Shown piece after piece: positions 37,532 through 46,775 of a stretch of 64,000 nucleotides of DNA; positions within the stretch are counted from its first letter, which is position 1, and each line of letters opens with the position of its first letter. Under the pieces are notes generated by a model that was not told the origin of the DNA, ran no database searches, and saw only the letters and a program-made list of their open reading frames with translations. Made by a program: the position numbers and the translations under genes. The stretch spans positions 1 through 64,000 of the forward strand of contig JAJEGF010000004.1 in NCBI GenBank assembly GCA_022820025.1, read 5' to 3'. Source of the stretch: Chloroflexota bacterium (GTDB lineage: Bacteria > Chloroflexota > UBA11872).

Positions 37532-38086
37532 CATGATGCCAAGACGCAGCCAGGCCGTGTCAGACGGCTGCCGGTGCCTCAATCGTTCGGGCTGCGCGGC
37601 GCCGCCCGCTGCCACAGCAGACGCCCCGAACGCGATTTCCCATGGATGACCATTGGCGGGGTCGTCAAGAGGAGCTCATCACCTTCCAGGTGAATGTATC
37701 TGACCTGCTCGGTCCCAACGCGATTGGGATAGAAGGCTGTCTCGATTCTGTGAACGACGCGGTCTCCCAGGAATTCATACGCGCCGCCGTAGGAAATGAA
37801 GGTGCCTGCCGCCGCCAGCTTCTCCTCGTCGGTGCCACCCAGAATGTCGTCCGAGGCGAAGTTTCTCCGGCCGGCGGCCATGATCAAGACCGACATGTAG
37901 CCATCGGGCGTGTACATGATGAATCCCGACGCGTCCTTGCCCAACGGGTATGACACCTCGTCCCCCGCGTGGGCCTCGTAGGTAACAAGTCGCCAGGCGC
38001 CGATCAGCGGATTCGGCTCCATGGCTCCTTCTCCATTGACGCGAACTGAAGTCATGATGCCAATCCGCAGCTAGGCGGTGTCAGCC
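37532..38086. repeat. ~34 bp direct repeats flanking the lipocalin-like gene
   Basis: 37532 catgatgccaagacgcagccaggccgtgtcagac vs 38053 catgatgccaatccgcagctaggcggtgtcagcc, 29/34 identical. Confidence 0.75.
37579..38022 (-). CDS. Lipocalin-like domain protein
   Basis: NPLIGAWRLVTYEAHAGDEVSYPLGKDASGFIMYTPDGYMSVLI; ORF opens at 38055. Confidence 0.75.
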   Translation of the reverse strand: MEPNPLIGAWRLVTYEAHAGDEVSYPLGKDASGFIMYTPDGYMSVLIMAAGRRNFASDDILGGTDEEKLAAAGTFISYGGAYEFLGDRVVHRIETAFYPNRVGTEQVRYIHLEGDELLLTTPPMVIHGKSRSGRLLWQRAAPRSPND

Positions 38087-38844
38087 AGCAACGCGTCCAG
38101 CAGCCGCTGCTTGTGGGCGGCAAACGCCGGCGTACCGCGCACGGCGCGCGTGCGGGGCCTGGGCAAGCCGACGGGCAGGTCAAGCTGAATGCTGCCGGGG
38201 CGTCGGGTCATCACGTAGACGCGGTCCGAGAGCCAGAGGGCTTCTTCCACATCGTGCGTGACAAACAGCACAGCCGCCTCTAGGCGCTCCCAGATTTCGA
38301 GCAGCCACTCCTGGAGCGCCGCGCGCGTGAGCGCATCCAGGGCGCCGAACGGCTCGTCCAGCAGCAGGATGTCCCGGTCGAGCAGGACAGTGCGCAGTAG
38401 GGCCGCGCGTTGCCGCATGCCGCCGGAGAGGGTGTGGGGCAGCGCGTCGGCAAAGCCATCGAGCCCAAAGGACGGCAGCAGTGACTGCGCACGCGTGCGC
38501 GCCGCGGCGCGGTCGCCGCCGCCGACCTCCGCCCCGAGCGTGGCGTTGTCCAGCAGCGAGCGCCAGGGCAACAGCAAATCGCGCTGCGGCATATAGGCGA
38601 CCTGCCCGGGCGTACCGTCAGCCTCGGTCTCGATTTCAATCGCGCCGTCCGTCGGCTCCTCAAGCCCCGCGATCAGTCCCAGCAGCGTGCTCTTCCCACA
38701 TCCGCTGGGACCGACCAGGGAGACGAACTCCCGGCGGCCGACCTCCAGGCTGACGTTGCGCAACGCCTGGACCGAGTGCCCGCCATTGGCCGGGTAAGCC
38801 TTGGACACGCCGGACAGCCGCAAGACCGGCGGTCCAACGGACAT
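38071..38844 (-). CDS. ABC transporter ATP-binding protein (thiamine-precursor/ThiZ-type; nitrate/sulfonate/taurine ATPase family)
   Basis: VGPSGCGKSTLLGLIAGLEEPTDG; LSGGMRQRAALLRTVLLDRDILLLDEPFGALDALTR; operon led by TPP riboswitch. Confidence 0.9.
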   Translation of the reverse strand: MSVGPPVLRLSGVSKAYPANGGHSVQALRNVSLEVGRREFVSLVGPSGCGKSTLLGLIAGLEEPTDGAIEIETEADGTPGQVAYMPQRDLLLPWRSLLDNATLGAEVGGGDRAAARTRAQSLLPSFGLDGFADALPHTLSGGMRQRAALLRTVLLDRDILLLDEPFGALDALTRAALQEWLLEIWERLEAAVLFVTHDVEEALWLSDRVYVMTRRPGSIQLDLPVGLPRPRTRAVRGTPAFAAHKQRLLDALLADTA

Positions 38845-38850
38845 TGGCCT

Positions 38851-39843
38851 CTAGCTGTCCCGGATAAAGCTGTTGTCCATGGCGTCCGAGGTATTGATCA
38901 CGCGCGACTGCAAGCCGCGCTCGACCATCCAGTTCGAGTAGGCGTCCCAGACCGCCTGGGACTGGTCGCCCCAGCGGTCGGCGTCCTCGGCGTAGCGGGG
39001 GCTCAACCACGGCTGGCTGAGGCGCACGAGGTCGGCGTTGATGCCTTCCGCGTTGGCGATCAGGATTTCAGCCGCATCCTCGGGGTACTTGATCGCGTAC
39101 TCGTAGCCCCGCTTCACCGCCCGTGTCCAGCGCTTCACGACGTCAGGCCGGTCGGCAATCAACTGTTCGCCGGTGACGTACACCGGCGTGTAGTAGTCCG
39201 GCACGCAGTCCAAATCGGTCATCCGCACGAAGTTCAACTCGATGCCGCGTAACTGGGCCTCGACGCCGGTCCATCCTTCGAAGATCCAGACAAAGTCAAC
39301 GTCGCCCCGCTCCCAGGCCACGAACGGGTCGGTGAAACCGATGTCTACAAACTCGATGGCATTCACGTCGGCGCCGTCGCACTCCATGAGCGAGGTGAGC
39401 ACCTGGCGTTCGACGTCGGAGCCGAAGGCTCCGTACTTCTTGCCCTCGAAGTCCTTGGGCCGGCGAATGCGCCGGTCGACCGGCGAGGCGAAGCCGGACG
39501 TGTTGTGCTGGATGACCGCTGCGATGGAGACCACCGGCACGTCCTCGACACGCGCCAACGTCACGGCTTCCTGGTAGCTGACGCCAAAGCTGGCCGCGCC
39601 CGAGCCCACGGCGGCCTCGACGCCGGCGGTGCCAGGCTCGACGATCGTGACGTCGAGCTCTTCTTCCGCGAAGTAGCCCAAGGCCTGCGCCACGTAGAGC
39701 CCGGTGTGGTTGGTGTTGGGCACCCAATCGAGCATGACGGTGACGCTGGCCGGGCCGGACGATGCTTCGCCGCAGGCGCTGAGCAGCGGAATCGCCGCCG
39801 CCGCGCCAAGCGCGCCCAGGGCGCGCCGTCGTGTGAGCTTCAT
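38851..39843 (-). CDS. ABC transporter substrate-binding protein, NMT1/THI5-like (ThiY-type)
   Basis: MKLTRRRALGALGAAAAIPLLSACGEASSGPASVTVMLDWVPNTNHTGLYVAQALGYFAEEELDVTIVEPG; internal start within ORF 38851..40746. Confidence 0.93.
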   Translation of the reverse strand: MKLTRRRALGALGAAAAIPLLSACGEASSGPASVTVMLDWVPNTNHTGLYVAQALGYFAEEELDVTIVEPGTAGVEAAVGSGAASFGVSYQEAVTLARVEDVPVVSIAAVIQHNTSGFASPVDRRIRRPKDFEGKKYGAFGSDVERQVLTSLMECDGADVNAIEFVDIGFTDPFVAWERGDVDFVWIFEGWTGVEAQLRGIELNFVRMTDLDCVPDYYTPVYVTGEQLIADRPDVVKRWTRAVKRGYEYAIKYPEDAAEILIANAEGINADLVRLSQPWLSPRYAEDADRWGDQSQAVWDAYSNWMVERGLQSRVINTSDAMDNSFIRDS

Positions 39844-40616
39844 GTCTGGGCCTCCTCCGTTCGAACGTAGATCCAGGGCGCAATCCAGCGCCCGACGACA
39901 TCGACTGCAAGAAACAGGGCAACGCTCAAGACCGCGATGATCGCGATGACCGCGAACACGCGCGCCGTCTGGAAGGAACTGGACGCGCGCAGCATGTAGA
40001 GGCCGAGCCCCTGGCTGGCGCCGACCCACTCGCCGATCACGGCGGCGATCACGCTGTAGCTGGCGGCAATCTTCATGCCGCTCAGCAGGGACGGAATCGC
40101 CGACGGCAGCTTTACTTTGCTGAAGACTTGCCGACGGCTCCCGCCCATCGACCGCACAAGCGCCTGCATATCGGGGTCGGCATTGCGCAGACCGCCCGCC
40201 AGGCTGACCGCGATTGGGAAGAAGCACGCAAGGGCGACGATCAGGATCTTGGGCGTGATGCCGAAGCCGAACCAGATGGCCAGCAGCGGCGCCAGGGCGA
40301 AGATTGGGATCGTCTGCGAAGTCACCAGCAGCGGCGACAGTGCGCGTCGGGCCAGGCCCGACTGATCGATGAGCGCGGCCACCAGGAACGCCAGCAGCAG
40401 GGCCGCGACGTAGCCAATGGCGGCTTCCAGCAGGGTGCGGGCGGTGTGCGGGGCGAGCTGCGGGAGCGACTGGACGAACTCGACCACGATGACGGTCGGA
40501 CTCGGCAGCAACCACTCGGGCACGGCGGCCAGCCGAGTGACCAGCTCCCACACGCCAACCAGCGCCGCCAGCACGCTCAGCGCCGGGGCTATCCGTGCAA
40601 CGCGATGTGTGTTCAA
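39840..40616 (-). CDS. ABC transporter permease (ThiX-type)
   Basis: LLPSPTVIVVEFVQSLPQLAPHTARTLLEAAIGYVAALLLAFLVAALI; IFALAPLLAIWFGFGITPKILIVALACFFPI; 4 bp overlap with the SBP gene. Confidence 0.93.
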   Translation of the reverse strand: MNTHRVARIAPALSVLAALVGVWELVTRLAAVPEWLLPSPTVIVVEFVQSLPQLAPHTARTLLEAAIGYVAALLLAFLVAALIDQSGLARRALSPLLVTSQTIPIFALAPLLAIWFGFGITPKILIVALACFFPIAVSLAGGLRNADPDMQALVRSMGGSRRQVFSKVKLPSAIPSLLSGMKIAASYSVIAAVIGEWVGASQGLGLYMLRASSSFQTARVFAVIAIIAVLSVALFLAVDVVGRWIAPWIYVRTEEAQT

Positions 40617-40918
40617 GCGGCGGTTTGCTTGCGGAAGGGCGCGACGCGTTCACGCATTGTCTGCAGGCCGGTCGGCCGCTCCAGCAAGCGGATGTTGGTC
40701 TGGATCGCATCCGGGCCCTTGGCGATGGCCGCGCGGTGGGCGCCAATGGCGACCTGCATCAGTTCGGCGGCGTCATCGCCTTCGATGGTGGTTTCCAGCG
40801 AACCGACTTCGTACTCGAGTCCGGCCGCCTGGATGTGCGCGATGGCCGCGTTGATCGGCTCCAGATCGTCGCAGCCTTCGAGCGACTGCACTTGAATCCC
40901 CAGGGTTGCTCGTGGCAT
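40613..40918 (-). CDS. Thiamine-binding protein family (MTH1187/YkoF-like)
   Basis: IQVQSLEGCDDLEPINAAIAHIQAAGLEYEVGSLETTIEGDDAAELMQVAIGAHRAA; internal ATG at 40918 with GAGGAGG SD. Confidence 0.8.
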   Translation of the reverse strand: MPRATLGIQVQSLEGCDDLEPINAAIAHIQAAGLEYEVGSLETTIEGDDAAELMQVAIGAHRAAIAKGPDAIQTNIRLLERPTGLQTMRERVAPFRKQTAA

Positions 40919-40943
40919 CGCCATCCTCCTCAAGAACGACGAA

Positions 40944-40972
40944 ATCCGCGGGTTGCCGTGCAACCTGCGGAT
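40944..40972 (-). terminator. Strong hairpin between TPP aptamer and first gene (candidate expression platform)
   Basis: ATCCGCAGGTTGC-ACG-GCAACCCGCGGAT on the minus strand, near-perfect stem followed by TTTCGTCGTTC. Confidence 0.5.
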
Positions 40973-40983
40973 CTGCGCGAGCC

Positions 40984-41078
40984 TGCTCCCTACGCTGGCA
41001 TTACCCAGATCAGGTTCCACGGGTCGGCGACGGCTCCGGTCGCCTTCTCAGCCGGGCTTGCCCCCGGCTCCCCCACGA
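40984..41078 (-). promoter_or_regulatory. TPP riboswitch (THI element)
   Basis: Minus strand GGGGGAGCCGGGGGCAAGCCCGGCTGAGAAGGCGACCGGAGCCGTCGCCGACCCGTGGAACCTGATCTGGGTAATGCCAGCGTAGGGA contains the conserved GGCTGAGA, GACCC and GAACCTGATCTGGGTAATGCCAGCGTAGGGA. Confidence 0.96.
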
Positions 41079-41152
41079 TTCAGTTGTTGAGGCTCGTCGA
41101 AACGCGAGCCGTTGCTTTATGCACCTAACGCTCGCATGCGCGAATCGGGGTG

Positions 41153-41818
41153 TCAATTGTCGGCCGAGCCGTGCTCGTGCACGAGCAGCAACAGGCCCGA
41201 TCCGACTTCCAACATCGCCGCTGAACCGGTGAGTTCGTTGCTGACGCCGAGGCTCGTTCCGACCTGGAGGCTGCGGCCGTCAAGCTCGTAAGCAAGCCCC
41301 TGGGATTGGAGGTCGAGCGCGGGCCCGTCCACGGCCAGCAGCGTGACGATGTCACCGGCGCGGCCATGTATCTCGGCTCGATCGGTCACCAGCCGAACCT
41401 CGCGACGTCCGTCGGCAAGCACCACCGCGCGGTCACGCCAGCTCGGGTTGGCAAGCAACATGACGGTCGCCAGCTCGTGGTCGAGGCGGGCGCCGCCGAA
41501 GGCGCCGACCACAATGACTCGATCAGGATCAACTTCCAGGCCGGCCCGCAGAGCTAGCTCCGCGTCGGTGGCGTCCTTGGCGGTGGGAAAGCGACGAACT
41601 TCGACATCCGGGTTGGCCGCTTCCGCTTCGGCGAACCCTCGCGCGCCAAGCGAGTCACCATCGCCCACGATGACATCACAGATGCCCCCGGCTTCGGTAA
41701 CAGCCCGGGCCCCACCGTCGGCGGCGACGACTCGATCCGCCGCAGCCAGTTGCCGAGCGAGAAACGCCGAGTCGATGTCGCCGTTCAGCACCACCAGCAC
41801 CGTCAGGCCGGAGCCCAC
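41153..41818 (-). CDS. thiN: Thiamine pyrophosphokinase
   Basis: VVLNGDIDSAFLARQLAAADRVVAADGGARAVTEAGGICDVIVGDGDSLG; FPTAKDATDAELALRAGLE. Confidence 0.9.
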   Translation of the reverse strand: MGSGLTVLVVLNGDIDSAFLARQLAAADRVVAADGGARAVTEAGGICDVIVGDGDSLGARGFAEAEAANPDVEVRRFPTAKDATDAELALRAGLEVDPDRVIVVGAFGGARLDHELATVMLLANPSWRDRAVVLADGRREVRLVTDRAEIHGRAGDIVTLLAVDGPALDLQSQGLAYELDGRSLQVGTSLGVSNELTGSAAMLEVGSGLLLLVHEHGSADN

Positions 41819-41833
41819 GCGACGCCCTCCGGT

Positions 41834-44032
41834 CTATAGATCCGTTCGGTAGAGGTAGCGGATGTCCCAGAGCCCAAACAGGGTAGGCGTGAGATTCCCG
41901 AACACGTTGCGGACCGCGGTGAGGCGCTCCGAGTGCGAGGTGTAAGCAACCGGCGCATGCTCAGCGGCAATTTCCTGCGCCTCGTGGTAGAGCCGAATCC
42001 GCTCCTCATGATCCAGTTCCTGGCTGGCCCGGATAAAGAGCGAATCGATTTCGGCTTCCCAGGTCGTCGCGGGCTCGGACTGGTTCGGGTTCCAGAGGTG
42101 CAGCGACTCGCTGCTATGCCAGAACGAGATGCTGAAGTGCGGCTCGGAACTGCCGCCGAAGCCAATCAGGATCGATTCCCACTCGTAGCTGCTGGTCAGT
42201 TGGTCCACGATCTCACCGAACTCGATCACGCTGATATCGGCCTGAATGCCAATCTCCGTCAGACCGGCCTGGATGATCTCCAGCACTCGGAGGCGAAGAT
42301 CATTGCCGGCGTTGGTGGCCATGGTGAACCTGATGTTGTTGCCGGCGTAATCCTCGCGAATTCCATCGCCGTCCTCATCCATCCAACCGAGGCCGTCGAG
42401 AATGGCGTTGGCTCTCTCGATGTCGTACTCGTAGCGACGGACATCGGGATTATGGAAATCGCCAGCGGCCGGGCTGACAAAGGCCCACTGCGGGTAGCCC
42501 AGCCCGTGCTGGACGTCACTGATTATCGCGGCCTTGTCCACCGCATGGACCACGGCCTGGCGGAAGCGAGTGTTCTCGAACCAGCGCAGTTTTTCGGGCG
42601 CGAGGAACGGCTCACCGGTCTCGGCGTTGCTCCCCGGGTTCATGTTGAAGGCCAGGAATGTCGAACCGAAGGTGGGTCCGCGGCTGTAAAGCGTGAAGTT
42701 CTCAGAGTCCTGCACCGGCTCGAGGGTCGCGAACTCCTCGCCCAAAACGCCGTGAACGTCCGTCTCACCTGATCGGAACTTGGGGAGCTCGTCGGCCAGG
42801 CCGTCCACCACCAGGTACCTGACCTCGTCCAGGTACGGGAGACGGTTGCCCGCGCTGTCGGTCATCCAGTAGCTCGGGTTGCGCTTGAGGACGATGAGGC
42901 TGTCCGGCTCGAGAGTCTCGAGAGTGAAGGGGCCGGTGCCGATGATCTCGGCGGGGTCGGTCTCGATGTCCCACACCGAGTTGAACGTCCCGTCGTCCAC
43001 GTACGGCTCAAGGATGTGTTTCGGATAGATGGCGGTGCCCATGGAGCGGAGGAACGGTGCGAATGGCACCGGCAGCACGAATTGGACGGTGTAGTCGTCG
43101 ATTGTGGTGACCGTCATGCGCTCTTCGCGCCACTCCGCGGTCTCCGCGTCGAAGACCCGAAACGCGAATGACGCGCGGCTACCGGTGGGGATGTCGTCGT
43201 TGTAAATGATCTGATTGAACGTAAAGTCCACGTCGGCGGCGGTGAACGGCTGGCCGTCGTGCCAGGTCACATCACGACGCAACTGGAACGTCCAAGTCAA
43301 TCCGTCATCGAAGTGCTCCCAGGATTGCGCGAGACTCGGCTCGACCTGGTTGTTCAGCCAGGACGTTTCGGTAAGACCTTCGAAGAGATACCCAAGGATT
43401 CCGGTTGACGACGAGTCGTTGGCCAGCGCCAGATTCAAGGTCAGCGGAGCGCCGATCGTGGAGTAGGTCACGCTTCCGCCCGGTGTGCCAACGGCGTACT
43501 CGAAGGCCTCGGCGTTGGCTTGCAACTCGGCCACGGTGGCGCTGCGTAGCGCGGAAACTGTTGCTGCCCCGGCGGATGCACGCAGTGGTGTGGTGGCGTA
43601 CGCCCATATCTCGTCGGTCTGATCGCTGTCCGCGCCGAATGTCTGAACGAGCGGTCCGGGCAGATCGCTGTCCGACACCTTGTATGAGGTGAATACCACC
43701 AGTGACTCGTGCGTGGCGAGGTCGCCCAGCGGTAGCGGCGGATTGCCTGCGTAGTTGTCGATAGGCCGATTCGTTGCGTACGGGTAGTGCAGCAGAAACA
43801 AACCGGTCAGCTCGGTACCGCCGGTGTTGGACACGCGCACTCGACAAGACACCGTGTCGCCGGGCATCGCCGACTGGCTGTCGCAGGCGGCGCTGACCGC
43901 CAGGGCCGGGATCTCGGAGTGCGACGCGGATGCGTTTGACGGGCCGACGACCAAGGCAGCCGCCGCGGCCAGAACCGCCAGGATGACGGCAAAGCGAGTC
44001 GAACGGAAGGGCTTTACGCGGGCAGCAAACAT
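41834..44032 (-). CDS. Oligopeptide-type ABC substrate-binding protein (SBP family 5) with N-terminal beta-domain
   Basis: Signal peptide; GAPLTLNLALANDSSSTGILGYLFEGLTE...EHFDDGLTWTFQLRRDVTWHDGQPFTAADVDFTFN. Confidence 0.93.
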   Translation of the reverse strand: MFAARVKPFRSTRFAVILAVLAAAAALVVGPSNASASHSEIPALAVSAACDSQSAMPGDTVSCRVRVSNTGGTELTGLFLLHYPYATNRPIDNYAGNPPLPLGDLATHESLVVFTSYKVSDSDLPGPLVQTFGADSDQTDEIWAYATTPLRASAGAATVSALRSATVAELQANAEAFEYAVGTPGGSVTYSTIGAPLTLNLALANDSSSTGILGYLFEGLTETSWLNNQVEPSLAQSWEHFDDGLTWTFQLRRDVTWHDGQPFTAADVDFTFNQIIYNDDIPTGSRASFAFRVFDAETAEWREERMTVTTIDDYTVQFVLPVPFAPFLRSMGTAIYPKHILEPYVDDGTFNSVWDIETDPAEIIGTGPFTLETLEPDSLIVLKRNPSYWMTDSAGNRLPYLDEVRYLVVDGLADELPKFRSGETDVHGVLGEEFATLEPVQDSENFTLYSRGPTFGSTFLAFNMNPGSNAETGEPFLAPEKLRWFENTRFRQAVVHAVDKAAIISDVQHGLGYPQWAFVSPAAGDFHNPDVRRYEYDIERANAILDGLGWMDEDGDGIREDYAGNNIRFTMATNAGNDLRLRVLEIIQAGLTEIGIQADISVIEFGEIVDQLTSSYEWESILIGFGGSSEPHFSISFWHSSESLHLWNPNQSEPATTWEAEIDSLFIRASQELDHEERIRLYHEAQEIAAEHAPVAYTSHSERLTAVRNVFGNLTPTLFGLWDIRYLYRTDL

Positions 44033-44178
44033 CCCTGGGTCAACTGCTCCCGATCAGTACCGGCGACAACGTCACGCATCGGCCAATCACTGTCAAGCTC
44101 GGCCCTTTCGGCAAGCCGGAGCGAAGGGGGAGCGGTTTCCGGCCAGCGTCTCCAGTGCGCTCTTCGCAAGCGTCCGAT

Positions 44179-46686
44179 CTACAGGTCGGTTCGGTAGAGG
44201 TACCGGACATCCCAGAGCCCGAACAGGGTGGGCGTGAGGTTTCCGAAGACGTTGCGGACCGCCGTGATCCGCTCCGCGTGCGTCGTGTAGATGACGGGAA
44301 GGTTGTCGGCGGCAATTTCCTGGGCCCGGTGGTAGCGCCGGACCCGCCGCTCGTGGTCCAGCTCCTGGCTGCCTTCGACGAAGAGCCGGTCGATCTCGGC
44401 CTCCCAGGAGGTTGCGGGGGTGACCTGATTCGGGTTCCAGAGATGCAGGGCTTCGCTGCTGTGCCAGAAGCCAATACTGAAGTGCGGCTCGGCGCCGCCG
44501 CCAAAGCCAATAACCACGGCTTCCCAATCGTGGGTGTTGGTCAACTGGTCGACCAGGTCGCCGAACGGAATCGACACGACGTCGGCCTGGACCCCGATTC
44601 GGGCGAGACCTTCGTGGACGATCCGCTGCACCTCGCGACGCACCGTGTTTTCGTCCGCGTTTGTCGCCAGCGTGAACGCGAGCGCGTTTCCGGCGTAGTC
44701 CTCGCGGACGCCATCGCCGTCGCTATCCATCCAGCCGAGGCCGTCCAGGATGGCGTTGGCTCTATCGATGTCGAAGTCGTATTGCCGAACGTCGGGGTTG
44801 TGAAAGTCGCCGGCGGCGGGGCTAATGAAGGCCCACTGCGGGTAGCCCAAGCCGTGCTGCACGCCATCGATAATGCTGTCCTTGTCGATCGCGTGCGCGA
44901 CGGCCTGGCGAAACCTGGTGTTCTCGAACCAGCGCAGCTTGTCGGGGTCCAGGAACGGCTCACCGGCTTCAGCATCCCTGCCGGGGTTCATGTTGAAGGC
45001 CAGGAACGTTGAGCCGAAGGTGGGACCGCGTCTGAAGATCGTGAAGTCCTCAGCCTCCTGCAACGGATCGAGCGTCGCGAATTCCTCGCCCAGGACGCCG
45101 TGGGCGTCCGTTTCGCCCGATCGGAACTTCGTGAGTTCGGATTCCAAGTCCTCGACGATGATGTACATGACTTCGTCCAGATACGGGAGCGAAGTGCCTT
45201 CGCTGTCCTTCAGCCAGTAGCGCGGGTTGCGCTGCAGGACAAGGCTCGCTCCGGGAACGTAGCTCGCGATCGTGAAGGGTCCGGTACCGACGATTTCAGC
45301 AGGATCGGTCTCGATCTCCCAGGTCTCCGCAAACGTGCCGTCATTCACGGACTGCTCAAGGATGTGCTTGGGATAGATGGCCGTTCCCATGGCACGCAGG
45401 AATGGCGCAAAGGGCACCGGCAGGACAAACCGCACCGTGTAGTAATCGATCGCGGTGATCGTCATCCGCTCTTCGGTCCACTCGCCGCTTTCGGCGTCGA
45501 GTACCCGGAAGTTGAACGGCGCGCGATCTCCGGTGTCGATGTCGTCGTTATAGATGATCCGGTTGAAGGTAAAGGCAACGTCCTGGGCCGAGAACAGCTG
45601 TCCGTCGTGCCACCGGACATCGCGGCGCAAATGGAATGTCCAGGTCAGGCCGTCGTCGGAGCGTTCCCAGGATTCCGCCAGTCGCGGCTCGACCTCGTTG
45701 GTCAACCACGAGGTTTGGGTGAGACCTTCGAAGAGGTAGCCGAGGATGCCGGATGAGGACGAATCGTTCGCAAGGGCCGGATTCAAGGTCAGAGGCTCGC
45801 CGATGGTGGCGTAGGTGATGCTTCCGCCCGGCGTTCCCACGGTGTAGTCGAACGCCTCGGCATTGGCTCGCAACTCGGCGACGGTCGAGCTGGCAGGACT
45901 GTCCGACGATGGGCGCTCCTGTGATTGGCTCGGCGTAGCCGCGGGCGTCGGACTGGGTATAGCCGCTGGGGTGGGGCTGGGGGTAGCCGCTGGGGTCGGA
46001 CTGGGTGTGGACGCGGACGTGGGGCCGGGCGTGGCCACAGGCGTGGGGCTGGGCGTAGCCACGGGCGTCGGGCTGGGTGTGGCCACGGGGGTCGGGCTGG
46101 GTGTGGCCACGGGCGTCGGACTGGGCGTGGCGACCGGCGTCGGGCTAGGTGTGGCCGCTGGCGTCGGACTGGGCGTGGCCACGGGTGTGGGGCTGGGTGT
46201 GGCGATGAGTGTGGGTTCCGGCTGCGGAAACAGGGGCGGCGGCGCAACCAGTGGTACCGGAACGTAGATCCACTCGGCGTCCGTCTGGTCGCTGGTGGTT
46301 CCGAATACTTGGGTTAGGGGTCCCGGGTAATCGGCCATGGACAGCGTGAAGGACGTTTCGACAATCTTTGACTCGTGGGTAGCTAAGTCACCCAGCGCCT
46401 GCTTCTTGCCCTCAACCGGAAGGTATCCACGGAACGTGTAGTGAAGCAGGAAGACGTTGGTCAGGTCGGTCCCGCCTACATTGGCAATCGTGACTCGGCA
46501 GGTCACGGTGTCGCCCAGCACCAGCGGTTCGGTACCGCAAGAGGCATCAACCTCCAGACGCGGAGGATCATCGTGCAACGCCCCAGCGCTCAAGGGGCCT
46601 AACGCAAAGGCCGCCGCTACAGCCACGACTGCCGCGATGACGGCAAGCCGGGGCAATCGAAAGCGAGCGAGGCGGGGGACTTTCAA
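44179..46686 (-). CDS. Paralogous oligopeptide-type ABC substrate-binding protein with expanded Pro/Thr/Ser linker
   Basis: Same architecture as 41834-44032 plus (PSPTPVAT)n linker; ESWERSDDGLTWTFHLRRDVRWHDGQLFSAQDVAFTFN. Confidence 0.94.
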   Translation of the reverse strand: MKVPRLARFRLPRLAVIAAVVAVAAAFALGPLSAGALHDDPPRLEVDASCGTEPLVLGDTVTCRVTIANVGGTDLTNVFLLHYTFRGYLPVEGKKQALGDLATHESKIVETSFTLSMADYPGPLTQVFGTTSDQTDAEWIYVPVPLVAPPPLFPQPEPTLIATPSPTPVATPSPTPAATPSPTPVATPSPTPVATPSPTPVATPSPTPVATPSPTPVATPGPTSASTPSPTPAATPSPTPAAIPSPTPAATPSQSQERPSSDSPASSTVAELRANAEAFDYTVGTPGGSITYATIGEPLTLNPALANDSSSSGILGYLFEGLTQTSWLTNEVEPRLAESWERSDDGLTWTFHLRRDVRWHDGQLFSAQDVAFTFNRIIYNDDIDTGDRAPFNFRVLDAESGEWTEERMTITAIDYYTVRFVLPVPFAPFLRAMGTAIYPKHILEQSVNDGTFAETWEIETDPAEIVGTGPFTIASYVPGASLVLQRNPRYWLKDSEGTSLPYLDEVMYIIVEDLESELTKFRSGETDAHGVLGEEFATLDPLQEAEDFTIFRRGPTFGSTFLAFNMNPGRDAEAGEPFLDPDKLRWFENTRFRQAVAHAIDKDSIIDGVQHGLGYPQWAFISPAAGDFHNPDVRQYDFDIDRANAILDGLGWMDSDGDGVREDYAGNALAFTLATNADENTVRREVQRIVHEGLARIGVQADVVSIPFGDLVDQLTNTHDWEAVVIGFGGGAEPHFSIGFWHSSEALHLWNPNQVTPATSWEAEIDRLFVEGSQELDHERRVRRYHRAQEIAADNLPVIYTTHAERITAVRNVFGNLTPTLFGLWDVRYLYRTDL
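45935..46210 (-). repeat. In-frame tandem 18-21 bp coding repeat (SPTPVAT/SPTPAAT units)
   Basis: Repeated gggctgggtgtggccacgggcgtcgg-like units, encoding ATPSPTPVATPSPTP... on the minus strand. Confidence 0.9.
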
Positions 46687-46775
46687 CTAGCTGCTCAGCC
46701 CGTTACCAACCGCAGTGTTTACAAGAGTAACGTACGCTTCGCGTCAGTCAATATCAGTTGGGTTAGCCCATCTCC

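Noticed and set aside
38851-40746. 631-aa ORF as one gene
   Set aside because: Only the C-terminal part (from ATG at 39843) is a signal-peptide-bearing SBP; the N-terminal part is shadow sequence opposite the permease frame.
45935-46210. Regular repeat array as possible CRISPR or minisatellite regulator
   Set aside because: In-frame Pro/Thr/Ser linker repeat within a coding gene; no spacers.
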